Assembly (NCBI GenBank): GCA_021736985.1
Contig: JAIPEW010000001.1
Location: forward strand, 16,239 to 80,238
DNA length: 64,000 nucleotides
Direction of reading: 5' to 3'
Source of the DNA: Clostridiales bacterium
GTDB taxonomy: Bacteria; Bacillota; Desulfotomaculia; Desulfotomaculales; VENG01
Below the pieces are notes generated by a model. That model was not told where the DNA came from. It saw nothing but the letters and a program-made list of their open reading frames with translations, and ran no database searches. The position numbers and the translations under genes are program-made. This document shows positions 8,129 to 16,827 of this stretch, piece after piece (the stretch's first letter is position 1; every line of letters begins with the position of its first letter).

Positions 8129-8836
8129 TTAATATCCAAATCCTATTTCGCGAAGTTTTGATCTGTCTTTTACTATTAAGTTATTATTATAATAATTTAT
8201 AATGTTATCTTTTCTTAATTTCTTTAGCGTATTAGTTATTGATACCCTGTGAGCCCCTACAAGAAGTGCTAGTTCCTGGTGAGAAAGTTTGTATTCAAAG
8301 TTTGTATCATCCTGTTTATCATATGAAGTAAAACAATATAATATCCGGCATAATTTTTCCAGTGTATTACGAGAAGTGAAGTCATCCAATTGAGCCGCAA
8401 GAACTCTGGACTTTAATGCTAGTGAATTTATAATGAAATAGGATATTTGATAATCTGTTTTAATTAATTCTTTTATAACTTCTTTAGGAAAAACATAAAC
8501 TTCTAACCTGGTCAATGCTTTAGCGTAGTATAAAATAGGTTGATTATGAAAAAGTGCTTCTTCTCCTAAAATACAACCTGGACCTACTACGACAACACAT
8601 TTTTGTGAACCGTCTTTTCCAATTTGAATATATTGTACAATTCCTTTTTGAATATAAAATAGTGTATTTAATTTGTCTCCAACTTCTGTTAAATTAGTGG
8701 ATTTTGTATAAGACTTTTTTTGAGATAGGTGTAGATATTCTTCCCATGTATTATCAGATGATTCTTTATTGGTAAGTAAATTAAAATTAATCCAGGGAGA
8801 AGTAGACAAGAATTCAATTTCATTGTTTATCTTCAT
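8129..8836 (-). CDS. Crp/Fnr-family transcription regulator (CprK-like)
   Basis: A 235-residue regulator. The cyclic-nucleotide-binding-type beta-barrel spans about residues 30-145 (FYIQKGIVQYIQIGKDGS, GPGCILGEEALF). A dimerisation helix follows, then a winged helix: LSHQELALLVGAHRVSITNTLKKLRK, with recognition helix around HRVSITNTL. The C-terminal half reads like CprK of dehalogenating Desulfitobacterium, which senses chlorinated aryl acids. There is no Fnr cysteine cluster. It lies between two gene groups that both carry a GTAGT-N4-ACTAC palindrome and is the obvious candidate to bind it. Start ATG behind AAAGGTGAT. Ligand unknown. Confidence 0.85.
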   Translation of the reverse strand: MKINNEIEFLSTSPWINFNLLTNKESSDNTWEEYLHLSQKKSYTKSTNLTEVGDKLNTLFYIQKGIVQYIQIGKDGSQKCVVVVGPGCILGEEALFHNQPILYYAKALTRLEVYVFPKEVIKELIKTDYQISYFIINSLALKSRVLAAQLDDFTSRNTLEKLCRILYCFTSYDKQDDTNFEYKLSHQELALLVGAHRVSITNTLKKLRKDNIINYYNNNLIVKDRSKLREIGFGY

Positions 8837-8983
8837 AATATCACCTTTTATTTAGTGTTATTAACAATTGTATCATGTACAAAAGGTGAATAGCTATATA
8901 TTTTAATGGTTAATTAGGTAAATTGTTTCTTGTTTATTTCTGTTGTACTTATTTTTTGAATACAAATAATAAAAATTTTTTAT

Positions 8984-9001
8984 TTGTAGTTAAAACTACA
9001 G
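8984..9001. promoter_or_regulatory. Crp/Fnr-type palindromic operator (site 2)
   Basis: TTGTAGTTAAAACTACAG: perfect arms TGTAGTT/AACTACA (8985-9000), GTAGT-N4-ACTAC core, followed by GCCT exactly as at site 1 (1757-1774). A possible -10 (TAATAT, 9022-9027) begins about 30 bp from the centre, the same spacing as at site 1. It lies about 80 bp before lpd and about 150 bp before the divergent regulator gene. Confidence 0.7.
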
Positions 9002-9080
9002 CCTTATGAGTTATAAGTAAGTAATATTAATATAAGCAATATACTAAATCATTAAATTATTAGTTCAAGGGGGAATTGTT

Positions 9081-10451
9081 TTGGACTTTGATATAGCAGT
9101 TATTGGGGGAGGGCCCGGAGGTTATGTTGCAGCAATCCGGGCGGCACAGCTTGGAGCCAAAGTAGCAGTTATTGAAAAAGATGAACTAGGTGGAACATGC
9201 CTGAACAGGGGATGTATCCCTACCAAATCGCTTTTGGCTTCTGCTGAGAAACTTGATGACGTTAAAAAAGCTGCTGAATTCGGTATAGAAGTTGAAGAGC
9301 CGAAAATTAATATGCGAAAGGTTCAGGAGCGCAAAAACGACGTAGTAAAAAAACTTGTTGGTGGAATAAATCAATTATTTAAAAAGAATAAAGTTGAGTA
9401 TATAAAAGGAACAGCAAAGGTATCTTCACCAAATGAGATAGTTTGTTCAGGAGAAGAAACAAAAACAATAACTTGCAGCAATATAATCATAGCTGCAGGT
9501 TCAAAACCTGCTTTAATCAAATCACTGGGGTATAATGGAAAGACTGTGATTACCAGTGAAGAGGCCTTGCAGTTGGAAAAAATACCTGAAAGCCTGTTGG
9601 TTATCGGTGCAGGAGTAATAGGATGTGAGTTTGCCAGTTTTTATAACAGCATGGGCACAAAAGTTACCATGATTGAAGCAATGCCCAATGTACTTCCAAT
9701 GCTGGATAAGGAATTTTCTCGCCGTATGCAGACTTTATTAAAGAAAAAAATAGATTTAAAAACAAAAACAATGATAAAAAATATAAGTGAAACAGGTGAG
9801 GGAATAGAAGCTGAACTGGATAGCGGTGAAAAAATTAAAGCTGAAAAAGGACTTATTTCAATAGGGAGAAGCTTAAATACTTCCGGGCTTGGATTGGAAG
9901 AAGCGGGAATAAAAATAGAAGAAAACGGTACTATCCTTGTAAATGATAGTATGCAGACTAATGTTGAAGGAATCTATGCCGTAGGCGATATAACAGGTAA
10001 AATGCAGCTTGCCCATGTTGCTTCTATGCAGGGAATTATTGCTGCTGAGAACATCATGGGAAAAGAGAAGAAGATGAATTATAATGCTGTTCCCAGCTGT
10101 ATTTTTACATCACCTGAAATAGGCTCAGTAGGAATTACAACAGAGGAAGCAAAAGAAAAGGGTGTCCCGGTAAAAACAGGGAAATTCAATTTTATGGCCA
10201 ACGGTAAGGCACTTAGCATGGGAGAAGGAGAAGGTGTAGTAAAAATTATTTCTCACAGGGAAAATGATACTGTTCTGGGAGTTCATATCATGGGCCCGCA
10301 TGCTTCCGACTTAATAGCAGAAGCAGCACTTGCCGTGAATAAAAGCTTAACTGTAGAAGATGTAATCAATACTATACATGCTCACCCAACACTTGCCGAG
10401 TCAGTCATGGAAGCTGCTGAGGCAGTACACGGCATGTGTATTCACGGGTAA
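9081..10451 (+). CDS. lpd: Dihydrolipoyl dehydrogenase
   Basis: A 456-residue flavoprotein that re-oxidises protein-bound dihydrolipoamide with NAD+. It shows an N-terminal FAD site GGGPGGYVAA, redox pair Cys40/Cys45 in GGTCLNRGC, NAD-binding VIGAGVIGCEFA, FAD-binding YAVGDITG, and catalytic His-Glu in HAHPTLAE near the C-terminus. TTG start behind AAGGGGG. It leads an operon with lipB and lipA and carries the shared palindrome upstream. No E1/E2 dehydrogenase genes are adjacent, so its likely client is the GcvH-like protein at 3724. Confidence 0.95.
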   Translation: MDFDIAVIGGGPGGYVAAIRAAQLGAKVAVIEKDELGGTCLNRGCIPTKSLLASAEKLDDVKKAAEFGIEVEEPKINMRKVQERKNDVVKKLVGGINQLFKKNKVEYIKGTAKVSSPNEIVCSGEETKTITCSNIIIAAGSKPALIKSLGYNGKTVITSEEALQLEKIPESLLVIGAGVIGCEFASFYNSMGTKVTMIEAMPNVLPMLDKEFSRRMQTLLKKKIDLKTKTMIKNISETGEGIEAELDSGEKIKAEKGLISIGRSLNTSGLGLEEAGIKIEENGTILVNDSMQTNVEGIYAVGDITGKMQLAHVASMQGIIAAENIMGKEKKMNYNAVPSCIFTSPEIGSVGITTEEAKEKGVPVKTGKFNFMANGKALSMGEGEGVVKIISHRENDTVLGVHIMGPHASDLIAEAALAVNKSLTVEDVINTIHAHPTLAESVMEAAEAVHGMCIHG

Positions 10452-10523
10452 CTATGTAAATGCAAGGCTTTTCTATTGTTTATACTGTATATCAATGCCT
10501 TATTACATTAAGAGGTGAGATAT

Positions 10524-11213
10524 GTGCCTAAGCTGTTAGTTTCAGTACAGGGTGAAACGGATTATGATAAAGCTTTAAAAGTGCAGGAAAAATTATTATA
10601 TTTGCGGCAGCAAAATAAAGTAGAAGATATTATGCTTATCCTTCAGCATCCACCTACATTGACCATGGGTAAAAATGCTAAAGATTGTAATGTTATTATT
10701 CCCGAAGAAGAATTAAAAAAGCAGGGTGGAAATATCTACAAAACCAGCCGGGGTGGGGATGTAACGTATCACGGTCCCGGACAAATAGTTGGCTATCCTA
10801 TTATAGACTTAAAATATAATGGTATAAGTGTACGGGAGTATATATATAAAATCGAAGAAACTTTTATACAGTTATTAAACTATGAATATAAAATAGCAGC
10901 TGTTAAGGGAAAAGCATACCGCGGTGTATGGATAGATAATGAAAAGATAACTGCTATCGGATGTGCAGTAAAACGGTGGGTTACAATGCATGGCTTTGCT
11001 TTCAATATAAATACCAACTTAGAACACTACAATTGGATTATCCCCTGTGGGATTACAGGTAAGGGTATAACTTCTTTACAAAAGATATTGGGACAACCGC
11101 AGGATATCGTGCAAGTTAATAAACAGGTAATAAAATATTTTTGTAAGATTTTAAATCTTGAACCTGAAATTATTAATGAACAGAAATTACACGAGGTATT
11201 GGAGAGAAATTAA
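10524..11213 (+). CDS. lipB: Octanoyl-[carrier protein]:protein octanoyltransferase
   Basis: A 229-residue LipB. It transfers octanoate from acyl carrier protein to the lipoyl-domain lysine. Motifs: [12 protein letters not shown] (about residues 76-87), KITAIG with the catalytic lysine (about 141), and IIPCGI with the nucleophile Cys175. GTG at 10524 is preferred to GTG at 10515 because AGAGGTGA overlaps the latter. It sits 72 bases after lpd and directly before lipA, giving a complete lipoate-assembly unit. Confidence 0.93.
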   Translation: MPKLLVSVQGETDYDKALKVQEKLLYLRQQNKVEDIMLILQHPPTLTMGKNAKDCNVIIPEEELKKQGGNIYKTSRGGDVTYHGPGQIVGYPIIDLKYNGISVREYIYKIEETFIQLLNYEYKIAAVKGKAYRGVWIDNEKITAIGCAVKRWVTMHGFAFNINTNLEHYNWIIPCGITGKGITSLQKILGQPQDIVQVNKQVIKYFCKILNLEPEIINEQKLHEVLERN

Positions 11214-11214
11214 C

Positions 11215-12078
11215 ATGCATAAAAGAAAACCCGACTGGCTAAAGGTGAAATTGCAAGGAACAGAAAAATTATACCAGGTTAAAAAAATGTTAAACAGGCT
11301 TTCCCTAAATACCGTATGTGAAGAAGCTAATTGTCCAAATATAGTAGAATGTTTTGCTAAAAAAACGGCTACTTTTATGATTTTAGGGAAGATATGTACT
11401 CGAAATTGTACTTACTGTAATGTTACCAGGGGAACTCCTCAAGATGTTGACCCGGGGGAACCATTTCACGTGGCAGAGGCAGTAAAAGAACTTGGCCTAA
11501 AACACGTTGTAATAACTTCTGTAACCAGGGATGATCTTCCTGACGGTGGTGCCAGCCATTTTGCCAGAGTTATAGAAAAAATAAGGGATATTAATGATAA
11601 TACTATAATAGAAGTTTTAATTCCTGATTTTCAGGGTGATTATGAAGCATTATCTATGGTAATAAATGCTAATCCACATATAATTAATCATAACATTGAA
11701 ACAATTTCTAGATTATATCCTGTTGTTCGGGCTAAGGCAGATTATTTTCGTTCCCTGGAGCTTTTAAAAAAGGTAAAACAAGCAAAAAACAGCATATATA
11801 CAAAATCAGGAATGATGCTGGGACTGGGAGAAAAGGAACAAGAAGTAGTGGATGCTCTGAAAGACTTGAGAAAAGTTGACTGTGAACTATTGACAATAGG
11901 ACAATATTTAGCACCATCAAGTAAACATCATCCTGTAATTGAATATATATATCCTGAAACATTTGACAAGTATAAAGAGCTGGGTTATGAAATGGGTTTT
12001 AAATATGTTGCCTCGGCGCCCCTTGTAAGAAGTTCTTATAATGCCGAAGAAGTTTCGCAAATGCTTATAAAGAATTAA
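11215..12078 (+). CDS. lipA: Lipoyl synthase
   Basis: A 287-residue radical SAM enzyme that inserts two sulfurs into octanoyl-lysine. The auxiliary-cluster cysteines [12 protein letters not shown] (35, 40, 46) and the SAM-cluster motif CTRNCTYC (61, 65, 68) are intact, as is the C-terminal RSSY ligand motif. ATG at 11215 follows GGAGAG at the end of lipB and starts one base after its stop, so the two are translationally coupled. Sulfur for its auxiliary cluster would come from the Fe-S genes near 25 kb. A terminator follows at 12116. Confidence 0.96.
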   Translation: MHKRKPDWLKVKLQGTEKLYQVKKMLNRLSLNTVCEEANCPNIVECFAKKTATFMILGKICTRNCTYCNVTRGTPQDVDPGEPFHVAEAVKELGLKHVVITSVTRDDLPDGGASHFARVIEKIRDINDNTIIEVLIPDFQGDYEALSMVINANPHIINHNIETISRLYPVVRAKADYFRSLELLKKVKQAKNSIYTKSGMMLGLGEKEQEVVDALKDLRKVDCELLTIGQYLAPSSKHHPVIEYIYPETFDKYKELGYEMGFKYVASAPLVRSSYNAEEVSQMLIKN

Positions 12079-12115
12079 AAACAATAATTTTTTAAGTTAA
12101 AAAAGGTGTAATATT

Positions 12116-12157
12116 AAAAACACCGGAAGGGACAGAAAGTTCTTTGCGGTGTTTTTG
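12116..12157 (+). terminator. Terminator after lipA
   Basis: AAAAACACCG pairs with CGGTGTTTTT around a loop that itself contains AAAGTTCTTT. The 3' arm ends in a T run. It closes lpd-lipB-lipA. Confidence 0.75.
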
Positions 12158-12189
12158 ATGTTTACCACTATTATTCTGAGGAAGAAAAT

Positions 12190-12315
12190 ATGTTGCTTAA
12201 AAAAGCTATAATGATTTTTAGTAAAATAATTTCTGTAAGTAGTTTATGTATATTCTGCAGGCTGTTGGCAGTACTAGAAAGCAAAAAATTAGCTGTCCCT
12301 TATCCATGTGGATAA
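12190..12315 (+). CDS. Possible 41-residue peptide
   Basis: Small frame starting ATG at 12190 behind GAGGAAG. The product is a lysine-flanked hydrophobic segment (about residues 6-30, three cysteines) followed by a short polar tail, as in small membrane peptides. It lies alone in the lipA-hfq spacer. No family recognised and chance is a real possibility. Confidence 0.2.
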   Translation: MLLKKAIMIFSKIISVSSLCIFCRLLAVLESKKLAVPYPCG

Positions 12316-12344
12316 ATGGGAATCTTAAGGGGTAGAACGTTAGT

Positions 12345-12373
12345 TTGTATTATATAATCCAGTATTGTATAAT
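12345..12373 (+). promoter_or_regulatory. Sigma-A-type promoter for hfq
   Basis: TTGTAT, 17 bases, TATAAT. It would give hfq a leader of about 160 nt (no riboswitch recognised). The remaining spacer 12380-12543 is AT-rich with nothing else identified. Confidence 0.6.
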
Positions 12374-12543
12374 GTAGTTGTGGAATATAAGCCCAACGGT
12401 AAAAATTTATAAATTGAATTACATCAATATTAAATTAAAATATTTTTAGGGAAGGTGTAGGAAAGACTTTACAGAAGTTAATAAAAAGTATTTTTAAAAC
12501 CGGAATAAATTTTGAGAGTTATACTTTGAAAGGATGTTATTTT

Positions 12544-12735
12544 ATGCAGGACAATTTTTTAAATCGCGTTAGAAAGGCCCAAACTCCTGTGACGGTGTAT
12601 TTGGTTAATGGTGTACAGTTAAAAGGGGTAGTAACTGGTTTTGACACGTTTAGTTTGACATTAGATAGTAATAACAAGCAGCAGATGATTTACAAGCATG
12701 CAATCTCCACTATTTCCCCGGAGCAAGTCTTATAA
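12544..12735 (+). CDS. hfq: RNA chaperone Hfq
   Basis: A 63-residue Sm-like protein that forms a hexameric ring and pairs small RNAs with mRNAs. Sm1 ([18 protein letters not shown]) and Sm2 ([11 protein letters not shown], with the YKHA uridine-binding motif) are intact; the C-terminal tail is minimal, as in other Firmicutes. ATG at 12544 has AAAGGA at good spacing; an upstream in-frame TTG at 12526 would overlap that site. Confidence 0.95.
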   Translation: MQDNFLNRVRKAQTPVTVYLVNGVQLKGVVTGFDTFSLTLDSNNKQQMIYKHAISTISPEQVL

Positions 12736-12769
12736 ATGGCAGGTACTTTATCAATAGCGAGGTTTTTTT

Positions 12770-13408
12770 ATGTGTAATGTTGTTAATGCTTATCACCTGG
12801 CAGTAAAAAAATTCATGGAATTGGATCATAAAGATATAGAACTAAGATGTGGTACTGTTTTTGATAAACACGAACAGGCTTTTTTTTTAGATTACTTTGG
12901 CCGTAAGTGCAAGATAAGTTGGGACGGTATGGTTACTTGTGACGGGGAAGAAGTAGATTATAATGACCGTACGATTATAATGCAGTATTTATGTTACTGC
13001 AGTGGGCTGCCTCCCCGTGGAAAATGGATTTCATTTTTAGATTTGCCCGGTGGAGATCTTCATCACGGGCCTTTTCAAAAAGACGGAACTATTCCCCTGG
13101 CTAAAAATTTCGATAACAAGTTAAAAGAATTTGAGAGTGCTGCATTGAATTTGGGCGGAACCAGTATTAGTCCGGGAGACGCGGGATTTTATGTTCCTGC
13201 TCTACCGAAGCTTCCGATGGCAGTGACTTTATGGGAGGGAGATGAGGAATTCCCGGCCCGTGCAAATATATTGTTTGATTCTGTTGCACCTAACCATCTG
13301 AGTACTGCAGCGCTCTGGGTTCTAGGTATTGAACTGGTTACTAAAATGTTGAAAGGAATTGATACAAAGGCTGCTCAAGAGCAAACGGTAGATTGGTTTG
13401 GAAAATAA
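12770..13408 (+). CDS. DUF3786 protein
   Basis: A 212-residue cytoplasmic protein of the DUF3786 family, which is seen mainly in anaerobes with corrinoid/acetyl-CoA-pathway metabolism. Recognised from SYDGMV-like central segments, FLDLPGGDLHHGPF and the C-terminal LWEGDEEFPARANILFD block. No catalytic motif is known to me. Preceded by CGAGG; 34 bases after hfq. Confidence 0.75.
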   Translation: MCNVVNAYHLAVKKFMELDHKDIELRCGTVFDKHEQAFFLDYFGRKCKISWDGMVTCDGEEVDYNDRTIIMQYLCYCSGLPPRGKWISFLDLPGGDLHHGPFQKDGTIPLAKNFDNKLKEFESAALNLGGTSISPGDAGFYVPALPKLPMAVTLWEGDEEFPARANILFDSVAPNHLSTAALWVLGIELVTKMLKGIDTKAAQEQTVDWFGK

Positions 13409-13459
13409 AACTTAAGCGAAAACGCCTGCTAAAGAAAGAGTTTATAGAGGTGATATTTT

Positions 13460-13735
13460 ATGGTTACTAAGCACGTTTTTATTTCCGGCAAAGTTCAGGG
13501 AGTTTATTACCGGGATAGTACTAGAGAGCAGGCTGACAGGCTGGGTATTACAGGCTGGGTTCGTAATCTTTTAGACGGCAGGGTAGAGGCTGTTTTTCAA
13601 GGTCCGGACGACAAAGTGGTTGAAATGATACAGTGGTGTTGGAAAGGTCCTCCCATGTCGAAAGTAGAGGATGTAGAAGCCTGTGAGAATACTAATGCTG
13701 AAAGCTATGGAGATTTCCAAATAAAGCACAGTTAA
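13460..13735 (+). CDS. acyP: Acylphosphatase
   Basis: A 91-residue acylphosphatase that hydrolyses carboxyl-phosphate bonds. The phosphate-binding GKVQGVYYRDS loop carries the catalytic arginine, and GWVRNLLDG carries the asparagine. Length is normal for the family. ATG behind GAGGTGA, 51 bases after the DUF3786 gene, terminated at 13758. Confidence 0.92.
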   Translation: MVTKHVFISGKVQGVYYRDSTREQADRLGITGWVRNLLDGRVEAVFQGPDDKVVEMIQWCWKGPPMSKVEDVEACENTNAESYGDFQIKHS

Positions 13736-13757
13736 GTGCCTTTTGTTTTTCTTTTTT

Positions 13758-13797
13758 GAAAAACGCGGTCTGCTTGACAGCCGTGTTTTTTTTGTTT
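13758..13797 (+). terminator. Terminator after acyP
   Basis: AAAACGCGG...CCGTGTTTT stem followed by eight T residues. Confidence 0.75.
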
Positions 13798-13805
13798 TGT
13801 TATAA

Positions 13806-13834
13806 TTGATAATTAGTTGTATATTGTATATAAT
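13806..13834 (+). promoter_or_regulatory. Strong promoter upstream of the recJ leader repeat
   Basis: TTGATA, 17 bases, TATAAT. Transcription from here would place the repeat at 13879-14014 in the recJ 5' leader. Confidence 0.7.
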
Positions 13835-13878
13835 TTTTAAACAGAAAACTTTGTGGTAATAGTTCACTGGTTCCCCCG

Positions 13879-14014
13879 CGGCAAAACTCTAGTTTAAATG
13901 CAGTTAACAAAGCGTAAACTTAAAGGGCTGGTGGATTTCCGTGTTGGATTTATCTAGCACTCAGAAAAGTTTTCATACTTAGTTGTGAGCAAAAAGCTCG
14001 CGGGTCTTTAAATA
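13879..14014 (+). repeat. Structured intergenic repeat, copy 1 (recJ leader)
   Basis: Member of a dispersed family with a 5' module (AAACTCTAGTTTAAATGCAG, then TTAACAA) and a GGCTGGTGGATTTCC block. The 3' module is CAGAAAAGTTTTCATACT, then TTGTGAGCAAAAAGCTCG with a GAGC/GCTC hairpin. Between the modules lies a variable segment. It ends about 27 bases before recJ. Confidence 0.75.
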
Positions 14015-14040
14015 GAATTTTTTATAAGAGGGATTTAAAC

Positions 14041-16740
14041 GTGAACCAGAAAATATGGAGAGTAAAAGAAGCAGCCCCGGTTTTAAAGACTATACTGGCA
14101 AAAGAGTTGAATATTTCTCCTGTAGTGGCGCAGCTGTTAATAAACCGGGGAATTTATACAGTAGATGCTGCACAATCTTTTTTATTTGGAGATTATGAAA
14201 GTGCTTATTCACCTGAATTATTAAAAGATATGAATGAAGCAGTTAACCGTATTCTTAGAGCACTGGAAAAAGGTGAAAAGATACTGGTATATGGTGATTA
14301 TGATGCTGACGGTATTACTTCTACAGCGCTGTTAATAAATTTTTTTCACAGGGTAGGCGGTATTGTAGATTATTATATTCCGCACAGGATCGAGGAGGGC
14401 TACGGGCTTCATTTACCTGCATTAGAAAGGGCCCGTGACAAGGGCTATACCCTGGTGATTACTGTGGATTGTGGTATAAGCGATTGGGAAATAGTGAAAC
14501 AGAATAACCATGACTGCGGGCCCGATATTATAATAACTGATCACCATGAACCTCCGGATATTTTACCTTCTGCTTTTGCAATAATAAACCCCAAAAGAAG
14601 CGACTGCCAGTATCCTTTTAAGGAACTGGCCGGTGTAGGAGTAGCTTATAAACTCTGCCAGGGGCTGCAAAAAAAATTAAGACAAGCTGTTGGTGAGCAG
14701 GAACTGGGCCAGTATTTAGACCTGGTTTGCCTGGGAACGGTAGCAGATATAGTTCCCTTGCTCGGTGAAAACAGGGTACTGGTTAAAAGCGGTCTTCAGG
14801 TCATGGCAAATACATGTAATCCAGGGCTGCAGGCCTTAATGTATGTTAGCTCAGTGAAAAGTGAAGATATCGGTGCACATAAAATAAGTTTTGCACTGGC
14901 TCCCCGCTTGAACGCTGCCGGGCGCATGGGAGATGCTGTTTTAGCAGTAGAGCTTTTGCTGGCAGGTGAGTACAGCGAGGCATTAGAAAAAGCTAATACC
15001 CTGAATAGCCAGAACCAGCAGCGGCAAAAAATTGAATCAATGGTAATGTCAGAAGCCATGGAAATGCTGGAAAAACAGCCTGACCTGGCAAGTAAAAAGG
15101 TTATAGTGCTGGGAATGCAGAACTGGCACCCCGGGGTTATTGGAATAGTAGCCTCCAAACTGCTGGATAAATTTTACCGGCCGGTACTGCTTGTTTCCAT
15201 AGAAGATAATATGGGTAAAGGATCTGCCCGCAGTATACCAGGGCTTAATATGTACTCTGCCTTAAAAAACTGCCAGGAATATCTTCTGGCTTACGGGGGA
15301 CATGCACAGGCTGCCGGTTTCTCTCTCTTAAGCAGTCAGCTGGATGAATTTCGTGAAAAAATAAATAGTTATGCTGATGCCGTGCTGAGTGATAATGACA
15401 TGATCCCGGAAGTAAAATTAGATACTGTGATTTCTCTTGACCAGTTAAATGAAGAGTTAATCAACCAATTGAATATGCTTCTGCCATACGGCTGTGGAAA
15501 CCCGAGGCCGGTTTTAGCCTGCCGGGACGTCTCTCTTGTTAACTGCTATGGTGTTGGCAGGGGTAAGTCGCATTTAAAAATGCAGGTAAGAGACAAAAAC
15601 ATAAATCTTGAAGGTATAGGTTTTAATTTGGGAACATATGAACAGGAACTTGCTGCTGCTCGCGAAGTTGACCTGGCTTTTTTGCCTCAAATAAACCAGT
15701 GGAATGGTAAAAGAATGCTGCAGTTGGAAGTTAAAGAAATACAGCAGGCATGTACCGGCATGTACTCAAACAGTGATAATCCAGTTGAACTTGAAGTTGA
15801 CATGTTGATAGAACAGCGTGAAATTATGCAGGAACAATCACAAGAAATGTTCTTACCTACATTTATAAGTAAAGAGCTTGTTAAATTCGGTATATTAAAA
15901 AATGAAAGCAAAAGTTTTGAGGACATTATACCTTATACAGAATACATATCATTACCTGGTAGTGTAGAGGATTATAGAAATTGCCCGGCCAAAGAAGAGA
16001 TTTTAAGAGACATATGCTCATGCAACGGCAAAAAATTAATAGTTGTAAATTATCCCTATCAAACCGTGGAAATATTTTTGTTTTTAATTAATTATAATTT
16101 AGCAACTCCGGAAGAAATATTATTAAATTCTTACTGTAAGCCTAAAAATTGGGACATGATACGAGAAGTACTGGACGGGGATAGGGTTAAAATTATTATT
16201 TCAACGCCTGAAATAAGTTTTTATGGGAAAATACCGGTAGATTCGCTGGTACTTTACACTATCCCTATGCACCCTTCGGAATTTTACAGTTTAATTGAAA
16301 TTTGTGCACCATGCCTTGTATATTCGTTGTTTAATGAGAAAGACGGGACAAAAGCAGGGAAATACCTGGATTCTTTGGCCCCGGAACGCAGTGATTTAGC
16401 TGGTTTTTACAATTTTTTAAAGTATATATCTAAAGTAAAGAACAGTAATTCTTTTTCGATTGAAGAAGCTGTAAACGTAATGGCAAAAAATAATTTTTCA
16501 AGTATATACGACTTTAGCATTATACTGGCATTAAAAGTATTTAAAGAATTAGACCTGGCTGATTATGAGTATCTTCAAGATAATAACTACCGCTTTGAAT
16601 TGCATGCTGTTCCCGGTCAAAAAATGAGTTTAAATAGATCCACGACTTATGATCATTTATGGAAAACCAAGCAAGCTTCTTTAACTTGGCAGCAAAAGAT
16701 TTTAAACATCGATGATTTTGCAAATTTAAACACGTGTTGA
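14041..16740 (+). CDS. recJ: Single-stranded-DNA-specific exonuclease RecJ (long form)
   Basis: An 899-residue DHH-family 5'-3' exonuclease for recombination and repair. Core motifs: VYGDYDADGITS (about residue 85), VDCGIS, TDHHEPPD (the DHH motif), LDLVCLGTVADIVP, and the DHHA1 region with GGHAQAAGFSL (about residue 420). An OB-like DNA-binding region follows to about residue 570. The remaining about 320 residues form an extension beyond the typical 560-residue RecJ; a segment there (IISTPEISFYG..., LYTIPMHPSEFYSL) resembles helicase C-terminal folds and is found in some Firmicutes RecJ. GTG behind AGAGGGA. Confidence 0.93.
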   Translation: MNQKIWRVKEAAPVLKTILAKELNISPVVAQLLINRGIYTVDAAQSFLFGDYESAYSPELLKDMNEAVNRILRALEKGEKILVYGDYDADGITSTALLINFFHRVGGIVDYYIPHRIEEGYGLHLPALERARDKGYTLVITVDCGISDWEIVKQNNHDCGPDIIITDHHEPPDILPSAFAIINPKRSDCQYPFKELAGVGVAYKLCQGLQKKLRQAVGEQELGQYLDLVCLGTVADIVPLLGENRVLVKSGLQVMANTCNPGLQALMYVSSVKSEDIGAHKISFALAPRLNAAGRMGDAVLAVELLLAGEYSEALEKANTLNSQNQQRQKIESMVMSEAMEMLEKQPDLASKKVIVLGMQNWHPGVIGIVASKLLDKFYRPVLLVSIEDNMGKGSARSIPGLNMYSALKNCQEYLLAYGGHAQAAGFSLLSSQLDEFREKINSYADAVLSDNDMIPEVKLDTVISLDQLNEELINQLNMLLPYGCGNPRPVLACRDVSLVNCYGVGRGKSHLKMQVRDKNINLEGIGFNLGTYEQELAAAREVDLAFLPQINQWNGKRMLQLEVKEIQQACTGMYSNSDNPVELEVDMLIEQREIMQEQSQEMFLPTFISKELVKFGILKNESKSFEDIIPYTEYISLPGSVEDYRNCPAKEEILRDICSCNGKKLIVVNYPYQTVEIFLFLINYNLATPEEILLNSYCKPKNWDMIREVLDGDRVKIIISTPEISFYGKIPVDSLVLYTIPMHPSEFYSLIEICAPCLVYSLFNEKDGTKAGKYLDSLAPERSDLAGFYNFLKYISKVKNSNSFSIEEAVNVMAKNNFSSIYDFSIILALKVFKELDLADYEYLQDNNYRFELHAVPGQKMSLNRSTTYDHLWKTKQASLTWQQKILNIDDFANLNTC

Positions 16741-16748
16741 GTTAGATG

Positions 16749-16778
16749 TTACTTAAAACATGCTTTAGATGCTATAAT
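16749..16778 (+). promoter_or_regulatory. Possible relA promoter
   Basis: TTACTT, 18 bases, TATAAT just after the recJ stop. The -10 is consensus, the -35 poor. Confidence 0.45.
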
Positions 16779-16827
16779 ACGAAAGAAGTCTACTTTTACT
16801 TGCCTTTTTACGAAAGGAGGGAGTCTG

